Of a stretch of DNA of 64,000 nt, positions 10,190-20,423 are shown piece after piece; the first letter of the stretch is position 1, and every line of letters begins with the position of its first letter. Source of the stretch: Cycas panzhihuaensis (lineage: Eukaryota; Cycadophyta); NCBI GenBank assembly GCA_023213395.1, contig CM041465.1, forward strand, positions 21,266,001 through 21,330,000, in the 5' to 3' direction. A program made the position numbers and the translations under genes. The notes beneath the pieces were generated by a model that made no database searches, was not told where the DNA came from, and was given only the letters and a program-made list of their open reading frames with translations.

Positions 10190-12534
10190 ATGCGACGCTT
10201 TTCTCGTCGCTTATGCGGTCTACCTCCATTGTTAGAAGACCCCAAGTATCACCCTATTCCTTTGTCAGATTTTGATTTGACTATGGAGGGATACTCTTCT
10301 GATTGGGCCTACCACACCTCAACCTTAGAAACCCATGTTTTTCCTTCCTCTATTTCTGGGTCCACCCAAGAGGGTGATGAACCCCTTTATTACCCGAGTG
10401 ACCAACATCACTCGTTCAACGTACATCCCTCTACCCATGCGGTAGAAGGATCCATTCCTCTTGAGACTTACCACTTAATTGGTGACTCTTATGAGGAACA
10501 TCCCGAGGGACCTACCTCGTTCAAGGTCCTAACTACCTCTTACGAGTATATAGGAACCCTTCATGTTGATGTAGTTGAAGCTCTTAACGAGTGTCACTAC
10601 GCGGCACGCTTCCAACCACGTCCTGGATGGCTTAAGAGTGCTCTTCATGTAGGAGCCTCTTCTTTTGCCACTCCTCCCCCGCATGCCTCATCCTCATCTA
10701 CTCTTCCTTTGACAACCAATCCCTTTGTGCCTATGCATGTGTCTTGCTCCTTTCCTATTCCCGTAGTGGGGGCACATGTTGCTCCTTCCATTTCTCATCG
10801 AGGTCCTAGTGTTTCAGGATCCTCCTGTGGTATGTCTTTCCTTCAATTGAAGGTTAGCATACCCATCCCTAGCCAAACTAATGTGCCATCCCCTAATGTG
10901 GCGCATACCTTTCCTAGTAGGCCCATTGGTCCTACTAGCCTCTTAACTACCAGTCATGTGGGACCCGCTCCCACGCACTCTCAAAACCAACATGTTGGTG
11001 CTTCCTTCTATGTTCCCCTAGGGTATACTTCTCAACCTTGGGGGCAGGGTAGAGGAAGTCATCTTCCAGCTTATGGGATAGATCCGCTACACCTATATGG
11101 GGTCGCTCCACCTACGGGTGGCCCGTATGGGCAAAACCTAGTTCCACATCCATCTTGTCCCTCATCCAGCATGATTCCATTTGTTGTGCCTTCGCAAGGG
11201 AACCTCACTCTCTTCCAAGGCACTTATCCCCATGCCCCTTCCCAGCAGGGGGCATTTCCTCAAGGAGGGATGGGTGTGCCACCCCCATCCGCTCCTTGTT
11301 CGTTACCTGCTACAACATTCGTTGATCCTATGGTCCAGGTGAGGGCACGTCCTTTCATGGACTTTAGGTCAACCCCCCTATCCATTGAGGCGTTAAGAAC
11401 CAATCTGCTACCTCATCCCCCTAAAGTTCCTAGATTTGATGGAACTTCGTCGCAAGACCTGGTAGAGTATGTGCATAGTTTTTCTATGGCATGCATCGAT
11501 TACTGGGCTTACAACCACATTTTAATGAAATTATTCCCGTGATCCTTGCAGGGTGATGCCCTCAAGTGGTTCTACCATCTCCCTGCCCATTCCATCCATT
11601 CATTCCAATAATTGGTAGATGAGTTCATCAACTGTTTTAATGTAGCCCGTCCATTCGAGAGTGGAATGAAGTCGCTCCTTTTGCTCAAACAAGGTCACGA
11701 TGAAATGAATCGTGACTTTGTGCAGCAATTTCATGACTTGCTTCACTCCACTAAGGCAACATTGCCCGAGGAGTTGAAGCGAGACCTCTTTGTCAATGCA
11801 CTTCGTCTCGAAGTGCATGTGGAAGTCCTTAAAATGGGGGCGACCACATGCGACTCCGTGATTGCCAAGTGTTTGGCATTAGAGGCTATTGAGATCCAGG
11901 CAGGTCTCAAGAAACCTATTAAGCCCTCACAATATCGTGAGGCACCACCCCTAACCAAAGATACCAAACCTTGACAACCTACCGGTCTTCCTCTCATTCG
12001 ACTGAGAGGACTTTAGACCCTCTCACATCAGCCATATGCTCATTCAAGCGTATGATGAAGGAACTCAAGCTTCAAGCTCCTTCATCTCCTACATCTAACA
12101 AACAAGTCTAACAAACAACCTAAGCTCCTCTCCCTAGGAATAGAAACGCCCAATCCTCTCAAGCAAGAAGGTCAGACGCTCCACTTGAGAAGAAGTGGTG
12201 CTCCATTCATGGGGAGTGCTTCCACGATGATTTGCGTTGTAGGGCCCAGCATCCTAGGGATGCCCCTCGACGTGACACTTCCCCCAAACGGGCCTCAAGG
12301 CCTAATTTGGACCAACCAGTTCACAAGGATCCATTCCCTAAACATGGGGAACGTGATCGCAACACCCAAACCAAGAATAACCAGAACCGAGGAAGATCAC
12401 ATGATCCCCATCCTTCCCGCGACAAAAGGAAGGGTGCCTGGAACTCATCTTCTTCCTCTCGTACCCCTAGTCACCGTACCCCATTGCCTTTGCGACCCTA
12501 GAATAAGGGGAAGAAGGTGATCCAGTTGCTTGAA
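10190..12534 (+). pseudogene. Element C gag (capsid and zinc knuckle)
   Basis: The ATG at 10190 opens a 450-codon run (MRRFSRRLCGLPPLLED...) with a Pro/Ser-rich linker and the start of the capsid domain (VEYVHSFSMACIDYWAYNH). It is stopped by TGA at 11540-11542, where E reads CGG-type Arg sequence, and TAA at 11609-11611. The same frame then gives the retrotransposon-gag domain (FESGMKSLLLLKQGHDEMNR, LPEELKRDLFVNALR) to 11974. After a one-base shift comes the nucleocapsid, with a CHHC knuckle C-x2-H-x4-H-x4-C (12199-12240, WCSIHGECFHDDLRC) and a basic tail. Role: particle core and RNA packaging. Homologues: E 51231-53470 and B on the minus strand. Confidence 0.85.
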
Positions 12535-12944
12535 GCAACTCCTTCCTACGCCCTTACGCGGTCTCAGGCTGCCAAGGAAGCAACATGAGCTTCTTGTTCT
12601 TCCGCTCCTTCTGACCCTCTTTTAGAGAACCTTCCTCTGGAAATACCTCTCTTTCCTAAGGCTATTCCTATATGCCCAGGTCATTACGATTTTCGAATGG
12701 CACTTACCCAGCCTACGGCGAAGGGTAAGCCCTTCTCTATCGTGGATGAGCTTCATACTGTCGCCGCAGGAATGTCCTTGATGGATGTTTTGAGGAGTTA
12801 TCCCAAGTAGCGGGCCCTCCTCCTAGAAGCTTTAGGATCGAGTGATGCGTCTGTCCATGCTTTAGGTGTTACCCAAAGTGGTAGACCTGTTATCTCATTT
12901 GATCCTAAGGATCTTCCTCCCGCTGGTGAAAGGGAACGTCAGTG

Positions 12945-13362
12945 GAATTTTCCATTCACTATCACTATCGATACACCTGATTGTACCCTTTGAAGGACTG
13001 TTGTTGACAACGGTTCTTCTGTCAATGCCATACCCTTGCGTGTCATGTAAGAGCTTGGTATCTCCGCCTTGGAACCTGTTCCATGGTGATGCCAAGGTTA
13101 TGATGGTAGCAAGAAGACCCCTTTGGGATCTGTCGCGATTCCGCTCACCCTTAAGGGCAAGACTATTCTTGCCGATGTCGTAGTCCTCGATGTTGATGTT
13201 GACTACAACCTCCTTCTAGGTCATCCATGGATCGACCAAATGGGAGCCATGTGCTCGACTCTTTGGGGACAACTTAAATTCGTCTATGACAAACAGATGA
13301 GAGTGATTCCCCGCGAATGCCCATTTACCAAACAAACTCATTCCACTAATTCAGTAAACTGA
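12945..13362 (+). pseudogene. Element C aspartic protease
   Basis: The frame reads IDTPDCTL, stop, RTVVDNGSSVNAIPLRVM, stop, ELGISALEPVPW and continues as an open stretch ending near QLKFVYDKQMRVIP. DNG in VVDNGSS is the catalytic Asp motif (D-T/S/N-G) of Ty3/gypsy proteases; LDVDVDYNLLLGHPWIDQMGA is the conserved second half (hydrophobic-hydrophobic-G, then PW). Stops at the positions of Q/R codons in E are transitions. It would cleave the Gag-Pol polyprotein in the particle. It is dead here because of stops, but the catalytic motif itself is preserved, unlike in B and E. Confidence 0.78.
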
Positions 13363-14702
13363 GGTCCTTTGACGCATGCCTCGACTTGCTCTATTAGCAT
13401 ACCTAACCCATCCAAAGAAGATCCCACATCTTCTTCCCCTAGTCTCACGTGGTTCACCCCTATTGGCGTTGGGAGTTACGGGTACATCACTTCGTTTAGT
13501 GACGATGAGTCATACGATGAGGATGAGGATTGTCTTCACCCCATCTCTTTCCTCCATACCAGTAGGTCACACCGTCTCGTTCTAGACCCCTATCTAGCAT
13601 CTCTCTCGTTGGTGAGGCTAGCTACTCTTGTGTGTCACATGTCATCGCTCGTATTGACCTACCCATCGTCGGTTCTTATTCTTCATTACCCCCCATAGGT
13701 AATGACTTTGAAGAACTACCTTTCGCTCCTTCCAAGGAGCCTCCTTTTGACTTTCCTTCAAAGCCCCGTGAGGAAGTTGAGCAACCCGACAACCATCACA
13801 GTCCCATTGTTTCTACTCCCTCCAGTGCTTCCTCTATTCGAAGTAAGGTCATCCATAGGGTGGATTACTTCGAGGATGACAAAGCCCTGCTTGAGCATCT
13901 AGCGGGTTCTGTGCCCAACTTGCTTTCTGGTCACCACAGGCTTGGTCACCAGAAGATCCTTGCGATTGGATCCACACTTGCTGATCTGATCCCATCTCCC
14001 ATTCCACCTCTTCCTGTTAACCTTACCCCTCTCCACTTTGAGGAGGGTAATGCCATGTGCATGGGGGCAACCCAAGACATAGTCTTGGCCCCCGGCAAGG
14101 TCATTAAGGTTAGGTTGGAATGTTCCCCTAATGAGATAAGGGAATACTCCCTTCTGTTCTAGGAGTTTCGAGATGTGTTTGCGTGGGACTATGCTAATAT
14201 GAAGGGAATCGACCCCTCTATTGTTACTCATAACCTTACCACCATTCCTGGTGCCTGCCCTGTATGCTAGAAGTAGCGTCCCCTTCATCCAAAGCTCTCG
14301 ACCATCGTTAAGATGGAGGTCAAGAAGCTTCTGGACGCTGGGCTTATTACTTCCATTGACTACCCTAAGTGGGTCTCCAATATTGTCCCCGCTGCTAAAA
14401 AGAATGGGGCAATCTGTATATGTGTCGATTTCTGCAACATCAATAATGCTTGTCTTAAGGACAACTTTCCATTACCCTTCATCGATCAAATTATTGATCA
14501 CACCACTGGATTTGAAGTTATGTCCCTAATGGACAGCTTCTCTGGCTATAACCAGATTCAGATTTCTCCTGAAGACTGCCACAAGATGGCCTTCACTACA
14601 CCTTGGGGTACCTTCGCCTACAAGGCAATGCCCTTCAGTCTCAAGAATGCAGGTGCTACTTACCAAAGAGCCATGCATTTCATTTTCCATGACCTCATTG
14701 AT
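13363..14702 (+). pseudogene. Element C pol: linker and truncated reverse transcriptase
   Basis: An acidic linker (FTPIGVGSYGYITSFSDDES...) is followed, in the frame that runs from 13632 to 15836, by the RT N-terminus (EFRDVFAWDYANMKGIDPSIVTHNL), fingers (KKNGAICICVDFCNINNACLKDNFPLP, read in two parts) and palm (FEVMSLMDSFSGYNQIQISPED, FTTPWGTFAYKAMPFSLKNAGATYQRAMHF). The sequence then jumps from FHDLIDN directly to the integrase motif TLYKRSFDGILL. Compared with B and E, about 1 kb containing the xMDD active-site box, thumb/connection and the first RNase H is deleted, and the join is in frame. Stops at 14160, 14268 and 14274. No RT activity is possible from this copy. Confidence 0.87.
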
Positions 14703-15836
14703 AATACATTATATAAGAGGTCCTTCGATGGGATCCTCCTCCACTGCGTCACTACTGATGAAGCTGACCAGGTACTTCACGAATGCCACTACAGTATTTG
14801 TGGAGGTCACTTTGGGGGCTAGTCCATGGCTCAGAGGATCATTCGCATGGGTTATTTCTGGCCGTCCCTTTTCAAGGATGCTCACGCCTTTACTCTGAAA
14901 TGTTGGCAATGTTAAGAACACACCAATATTTCCCATGTGCCTTCCGAGGCCCTGCATCCCATTGTTTCACCATGGCCTTTTGCTCAGTGGGGGTTAGACC
15001 TCATTGGGACCATCTCCCCACCTTTGTCATCGTAGCACAAGTTTATCTTGACTACCATGGAGTATTTCACCAAATGGGCAAAGGCCATTCCCTTAATTAC
15101 TACCCCTAGCAAAATGATTGCTACATTCGTTTACCAGAACATCATTTGCCGTTTTGGGATTCTGGACGTCCTAATCACTGACAATGGAACTCCTTTCTGT
15201 AATAAGGAGATGGATGAGCTTTGTGTGAAGTTTAAAATTTCTCACAAGACTTCCTCCCCTTACTACCCTCAGGCAAATGGCCAAGTGGAGTCTTTCAACA
15301 AGACTCTCATCAACATTCTCAAGAAAACTGTTGCTCAATCCCAAAAGGATTGGCATCTTCAGCTGCCCTATACTTTGTGGGCTTACCGTACCTCTAGCTA
15401 TTCTGCCATAGGAATGACCCTGTTCTCCCTGGTCTACGGTACTGAGGTAGTACTCCCGCTAGAGGTGGAGATTCCTTCCTTACGAGTCTCCCTTCGAGGT
15501 CTCATCGATGAAGAGTTGATCCGTCGGGCTCACCTTTTGGACCTCGAGGCTTTGGATGAGAGATGCTTAGTCACTTATCAGGCTTACTTGGCATCCAAAT
15601 CTCACTCACAAACGACCTATGATAAACATCTTCGTTCCCATCCTTTGTTTCCTGGGGACTACGTCCTTAAGCTTGAGTATCTCCATGATCGCTTGACCAA
15701 ATTCAAACCCCGATGGGATGGTCCTTTCGTCATTATTAAATCCCTCGGTAATGGTGCCTACAAGATAGCCACCCTAGAAGGGCTTGAATTTGAGAAAGCT
15801 ATTAATGGGAAATTCCTTAAGAAGTTTTATGCGTGA
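14703..15836 (+). pseudogene. Element C pol: integrase
   Basis: In frame with the RT fragment. The zinc-binding region reads HYSICGGHFGG ... CWQC; the core has D in WGLDLIGTISPP, D in LITDNGTPFCNKEMD and E in YYPQANGQVESFNKTL. The 262-codon open stretch 15048-15836 holds most of the core and the C-terminal domain (KFKPRWDGPFVIIKSLGNGAYKIA, read in part as the GPY/F-like module) and ends GKFLKKFYA. There is no chromodomain. Stops at 14820, 14913 and 15033 lie in the N-terminal half. The absence of a chromodomain and the gag knuckle type support Tat rather than chromovirus affiliation. Confidence 0.88.
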
Positions 15837-16338
15837 TCTTTCGGCGATCTCTTCGCCTCTCAAATAAGCCTAAACTACCATCTTAGGTTGTCCCCATTCT
15901 TCCCAACCACGGGTAGAATGGTAATTTAAGGTGGATTCTTCTTCTTCTTTCTGGTTCCTTCTGCGGAACCTGTGTTCCCGTTCCCTCTTGGGAACTTTTG
16001 TCTTCCTGCTCGGGCATTCCCCAATCAGGACAATGCTTTGGAGCATCGTCGCTCCTCTCTCTTGCCTACCGTTTCCTTCGCATATTCCACTATGCTCTTC
16101 CGTAAACGTGTATGCCACTCTATCCTTTAACCTCACACCTCTCTGTTGTCTCCACTCACGATCTGTGTGTGTGCTCCTGTTAGACATATAACCATACATG
16201 GAAGGGAACGTGTACACCATACAATAAAATAGTCACAGCATAACATTCACAACATACAAAATAAACATTCATGTCATCCACACATGATATATACACAGCA
16301 TCTCATATCCAAATGGGGTTCCAATTACCCTATATATA

Positions 16339-16380
<42 letters not shown>

Positions 16381-16512
16381 CAAAAATCATGTCACATCAT
16401 ACATCTAGGAAGCTGATGTCCTTGTAGAAGGGGTACAATCATATGATCCTATATATGACCCCCTGGAGGCCTGTGCTTTCCCCTGTCAAAATCATATGTA
16501 CATCTCCTACTC
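15837..16512 (+). other. Spacer between integrase and antisense gene (element C)
   Basis: No coding signal. AAACTACCAT (about 15872) and ATGGTAATTT (about 15918) form an imperfect inverted repeat, conserved as two tandem copies in E. A (TG/TA)n microsatellite covers 16331-16376. The region lies at the 3' ends of both the sense pol gene and the convergent antisense gene and may hold both polyadenylation sites; no clear signal was identified. Confidence 0.45.
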
Positions 16513-18383
16513 TACTACTGCCCCGCTCCTAGGGTACCATCTCCTGGTCTACATGATCCCTCTCCTAGGGACCACATCCCTCCGAGGCTCCTCCTGGGCC
16601 TCCGTGAGCTGCTTGCCTCGCTCTCCTCATCTTGAGGTCATCTCGGGGTCGTCGCCGCTGTGTGGGTATGCATCCTGCTCCAGCTCGACCTCAACGCCAT
16701 CTGTGCTACCAGCTAATCGTATCGGGCTTGGATACGATCCCTCTCCCCTTGGAGTGCTTCCTTCATCATTCTGAGATGCTCTGTAAGTACTGCTAGCTGG
16801 ACTCTACTCTCGGCATCTCTGCCTGCTCCGCCCTGTGCCTCTAGAGCCTGCAACCGTCTTCGTAGCTCATCCCTCTCATGCCTCGCATCATCTCTCTCCT
16901 GTTGCAGCTGTCCCTGGGATGTCACATGCTCTTGGGACTCTGCGGCCCATATGTCCCTTGCCCTCACCAATGGGGTGAATGCCTTTATGTGAGCACCTGC
17001 CGCTCTAGGCTCATCTCTCGCCTGGATGGGCGGTTGCCCCTCTGCATACACTTGAGGGAATATCTCCCTCACCACAGCCTCTATCAATCTCTAGATCTCT
17101 GCTACACCTGCCAATACAACATGCCATGTGTCAGTGTGTATCTCACTATATACCATGATCAAACCAAATCAAATATCTATCTGGATGCCAAATGACTCTG
17201 GAAAAGGTTAGGTCTCACCTGCTATGGCCGTCGGCTCCTCTGGTCGTGTGGCATCCTCCCCTCCTGGCTCTCTGCTAGCTGTGGGTGCCTCATCCTCTGG
17301 TACCTCCTCCAACTGGGCCTCCCTCCTCACAGGGACTTGCTCAGTTCTCATCCCTCCAGATCCCATCATGATTCGCAGCCTGTGGGCCCTGGTCACAGGC
17401 CCCCTGCTCTCGTCCTACACACCTGACGGGCCTGCCTCTCCTCTGGCAGCCCCAGATGGACCCTCTGTGCCTCCTGCCATCCCTGAGGGACCTGCCTCTC
17501 TTGCAGGTCATGATGGGCCAGCCCCATCTCCTCCATCATCTCCATCATCATTGCCTATGGGCACTCCTGCTCTGCCTACCTCGTCATCACTATCCCACTT
17601 CAACGTCCTGTAGAGCTTTGCTACGTAGTCTGGTAGGGTGAGGAGGTCTAGTGATGTCACCTCCACCGATCGTCAGACATGGGCCCGATCCTCTATCCCT
17701 CTCAAACTAGTTTTCCACCTATGGACCATCAGGGCCCGCTCTATGATGGGGTGTGGTCCCCCCACTGGTGCCACTGCTGTGAAATGATAAAAAAACCAAC
17801 ACTACAGCAGTGTGCTATACGACAACCTGCCTCTGCTGGTCATCCTGATAATATCTAGCTGGGCGATGAGGTTCGTCGCTATCAGGGTCACCCAGTCCAT
17901 CCTTTCGTTGGCCTCACAGTGGTGAACTGCTTCCAACCATCCACCTGGTATCTCCCTATAGTTTTATTTCTGGGAAATATGGAATAGAATGTATAATATA
18001 ACCAGCTTCCTCACCCAAGGAATCTCTGACATCAGTATAGTCTGGAGGGGAGCCCCCCTCCACTCCCATCTATCTACTCCTGTGAAGAATAGGGTTGCCT
18101 CCCTGTGTGCTTCCTTAGTGCTAGGCAGCGTCCGCAGTCTCACTGGCCTCCCTATCGCCAGTACTCCCAGTATCCGCCATATATCTCTCGGTGTGACTAT
18201 CACATCACCTACCTGTGGTAGGTGGAACACATATCTCCTCCTATCCCAATGGGATACTATATCGACCAACAACCTCTGATCTGATGCATACTAAGGTGTC
18301 TTGAGGGCCTTATATAGGCCACACCTCTACAAGATCTCCCTGTCCTCCTGTGACGCCATCTCCATGTAGCTCAACATGGCCAT
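16513..18383 (-). pseudogene. Element C antisense gene: plant-mobile-domain-like protein with coiled coil
   Basis: On the minus strand, ATG at 18383 reads MAMLSYMEMASQEDREIL, stop, RCGLYKALKTP, stop, then LLVDIVSHWDRRRYVFHLP and VGDVIVTPRDIWRILGV with GRPV. The FHLPxGxVxVTxxDVxxxLG pattern preceded by an aliphatic-rich helix is the hallmark of the plant mobile domain (MAIN/MAIL1 family). Further on LSYSTLLQCWFFDHF is conserved with E, then an acidic G/P/S-rich linker. The first exon would end at GET-stop unless spliced at CAG/GTGAGACC (donor at 17218); the acceptor is at 17108 or 17091. Exon 2 encodes VVREIFPQVYAEGQPPIQ and an Arg/Glu-rich coiled coil. Stops are CAG-to-TAG-type changes. Function unknown. 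Confidence 0.7.
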
Positions 18384-19081
18384 ACCTACGTTCTCACAGT
18401 TTTCCACTGCGATAATAGCCTGTTCACATCGAAAATGATCAAAGTTAGCTTCGTGTTAGTTACTATCACTCTTTACTCTCTCAAAACTCTCTCTACCTAT
18501 GATTTGGAGCTCTTTGGGCCCTTTTGCCCTTTTTTCTACTTACCTGGCTTCGTACCACGCTAAACTTAACAGTATCGCTAAGTTCAGGGCTGGTCCTGTA
18601 GCGATTGAGTCCCACGGTAATGATCCCGGCACCGCGATCATTACCGCGATACGAACTACGATCCCCTAAAAGGAGGGATTTCTGCCTCGAAAACCAAAAA
18701 AATTCTTCTGGTGGACCTCGTGGGGCCCGCCGGGACCAGGGCTCCCTAATGCCTAGGTCCCCGCCTCTTTCTAGGTCAGATTCAGACTCTGAGAGGCCTC
18801 TGATTGCCCATAAGGGGCACTAAAACCACACAAAAAATAATAAAATTTAAACTTTGAAATGGGTTAGGTTCAGTGACATCCACTCACTGGATCCAGTCTC
18901 GTTGTTGCCATATCATCCTGCCGATCCCACTAGCTCTCCCTGATCTCTGATCTGATGGTCTGATCTCTCCCTGCGTGCCTCCAAAGTTGGGTGGCACTCC
19001 GCTACGTAAGGGAATGGCTCTGGTTTCATACGAGAGCCGGTGAAAATGAATTCATTTTCCATTTAATTTCCTTATATAAAG
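18384..19081 (+). promoter_or_regulatory. Divergent intergenic region and aRNH promoter (element C)
   Basis: It lies between the antisense ATG and the aRNH leader. Left part: decayed palindromic repeats at 18609-18658 related to the GCGGTACCGC repeats of E 60612-60641 and of LTRs. Right part: GGCTCT...GAGAGCC inverted repeat (19016-19038), a perfect 18-bp palindrome GAAAATGAATTCATTTTC (19042-19059) and TATATAAAG (19073-19081), 13 bp after the palindrome. A two-way promoter is inferred from position and conservation in B, D and E. Confidence 0.55.
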
Positions 19082-19590
19082 TGGGGCCCAACGGTACTCT
19101 TCTTTTTTGGCCTCGGCGGCCATTGGGGCCATCTGTTTCCCTGATTGTCTTTGCCTTCTGGCCTTGTTGCCCGTTGTGCTCTCTTGACATCCCTTTTTGT
19201 TCTTTCTCGTAGGTGCATTTATGGTGCCTTATTTTTGCACTTTTTCCATGGGCCTTTCTATCTCACTTTGCGTGCCACTCCTGTGCATGCCTGAGTTTAT
19301 ACTCGTTTGGCTCGTTTCGTCGTCCTGGACTCGTTTCCGCAGTTATTTTTCACTCTTGGGGTCCCCAAAGGGAATGCTCCCCTATCCGGGGGCATGTTTC
19401 GCTTTCTGAAGTGACCTTTTGGTGCCCCAGGAGGCTTTTTCCTCCGACCACTCTCTGCCGGTGATCAGACCGCTCACCCTCACCTTAGGTAACCTCATTG
19501 CTAGGTCCTCTTACCATTCACGACCACTTCTTGCTTGCCTTTCAAGTATTGCTTCCATTATTCATTAACTACCAGGACTTTGTGTCACCC
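19082..19590 (+). other. aRNH 5' leader with predicted intron (element C)
   Basis: About 510 nt of leader without a conserved ORF. A GT-AG intron is predicted at 19489-19575 (87 nt; donor GGTAACCTCATTG, acceptor CTACCAG), leaving 15 nt before the ATG. Equivalent donor and acceptor positions are found in B, D and E. Confidence 0.5.
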
Positions 19591-20012
19591 ATGTCCATCT
19601 ACATCTTCACCGACGGTGGAAGTTATGGTAATTCTAGACCTTCTACCGCTGCATGGATCCTCTGCAGCCCTTCTGGACACGATCTCCTTCGCTTTGGGAT
19701 CTTCCTCCTAGAGGCTACTAACAACAAGCTGAATATATAGCTATTGTTGAAGCCCTTGTCGATGCTCTCTGTTTCCACCACGGATCCATCCTTTTGTTTT
19801 GCAACTCTCAAGTTATGGTGTCTCATCTCCCCCAGGTTTACCAGGTGTGATGCCCTCACTTGAAGACCCTTGCTTCCACCACCAGATCTCTCCTGGCTCG
19901 CTTCTCTTCCATTGATATCCAGCATATCCCTTAGGCCCTTAATGCTAAGGCAGATAATCTCATTCGCCTCATCCTTAAGCGGTGCCTCCCCCTCCTTACT
20001 GACTATCCCTGA
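19591..20012 (+). pseudogene. Element C second RNase H (archaeal/bacterial type)
   Basis: ATG at 19591 gives MSIYIFTDGGSYGNSRPSTAAW, read as FTDGGS catalytic motif, then LLEATNNK where a one-base deletion destroys the NNEAEY helix and ends the frame at TAG 19738. The downstream part (former CDSQVVVSHL and HIPxxLNAEADxL motifs, with D-to-N at the third catalytic site: FCNSQVMVSHL) is readable in the shifted frame to TGA at 20010-20012. The total is 422 bp against 423 bp in B, D and E, so a single base is lost. It lies between its own TATA-bearing leader and the polypurine tract. Confidence 0.85.
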
Positions 20013-20410
20013 GGCTTGTCTGGCCCCCCTATCGCCTAAGCCCCAGGTTATCTTACACTTTGCTTTGCAACCCGCTCGCACCTCTGAAACCTGGCTGCTA
20101 ATGAGGTAAAACTATGGCACCTACCCTTTGCTTACTCTTTACTTGATTATGCATGTCTTTCTACATCTTTTGTGGTGAGGGCAGCCCCCTTGCCTTTCTC
20201 ATTTTCCAGTCAATTCCCAGGTGGCTCACAGGCAGCCCCTATGTTGTCTCCACTGCCGCTTTCGTATCCGTGCATTCTGCCATGACACTCGCTGGCACCC
20301 TTTCCTACTATTATGATCTTGATTAATATATCTATATACACATGTGCTACTAATAGTTGTATTGCCAGCATTCGCCATCGCACCAGGCTTCCGAGCGGCG
20401 AGGCTCTACT
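20013..20410 (+). other. Spacer between aRNH and polypurine tract (element C)
   Basis: No ORF supported. It contains a short AT-rich stretch (tatctatata near 20328) and matches the equivalent spacers in B, D and E; probably 3' untranslated sequence. Confidence 0.5.
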
Positions 20411-20423
20411 GCCAAGGGGGTAG
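20411..20423 (+). other. Element C polypurine tract
   Basis: GCCAAGGGGGTAG directly precedes the 3' LTR start TGTTTCCC. Confidence 0.85.

Noticed and set aside
16331-16376. (TG/TA)n run considered as an origin or regulatory element
   Set aside because: Simple microsatellite; the equivalent places in B and E have only short TA runs.
18308-18322. CCTATATAAGG on the minus strand as TATA box of the antisense gene
   Set aside because: It lies inside the conserved N-terminal coding frame (CGLYKAL) downstream of the start codon and is not kept in E.
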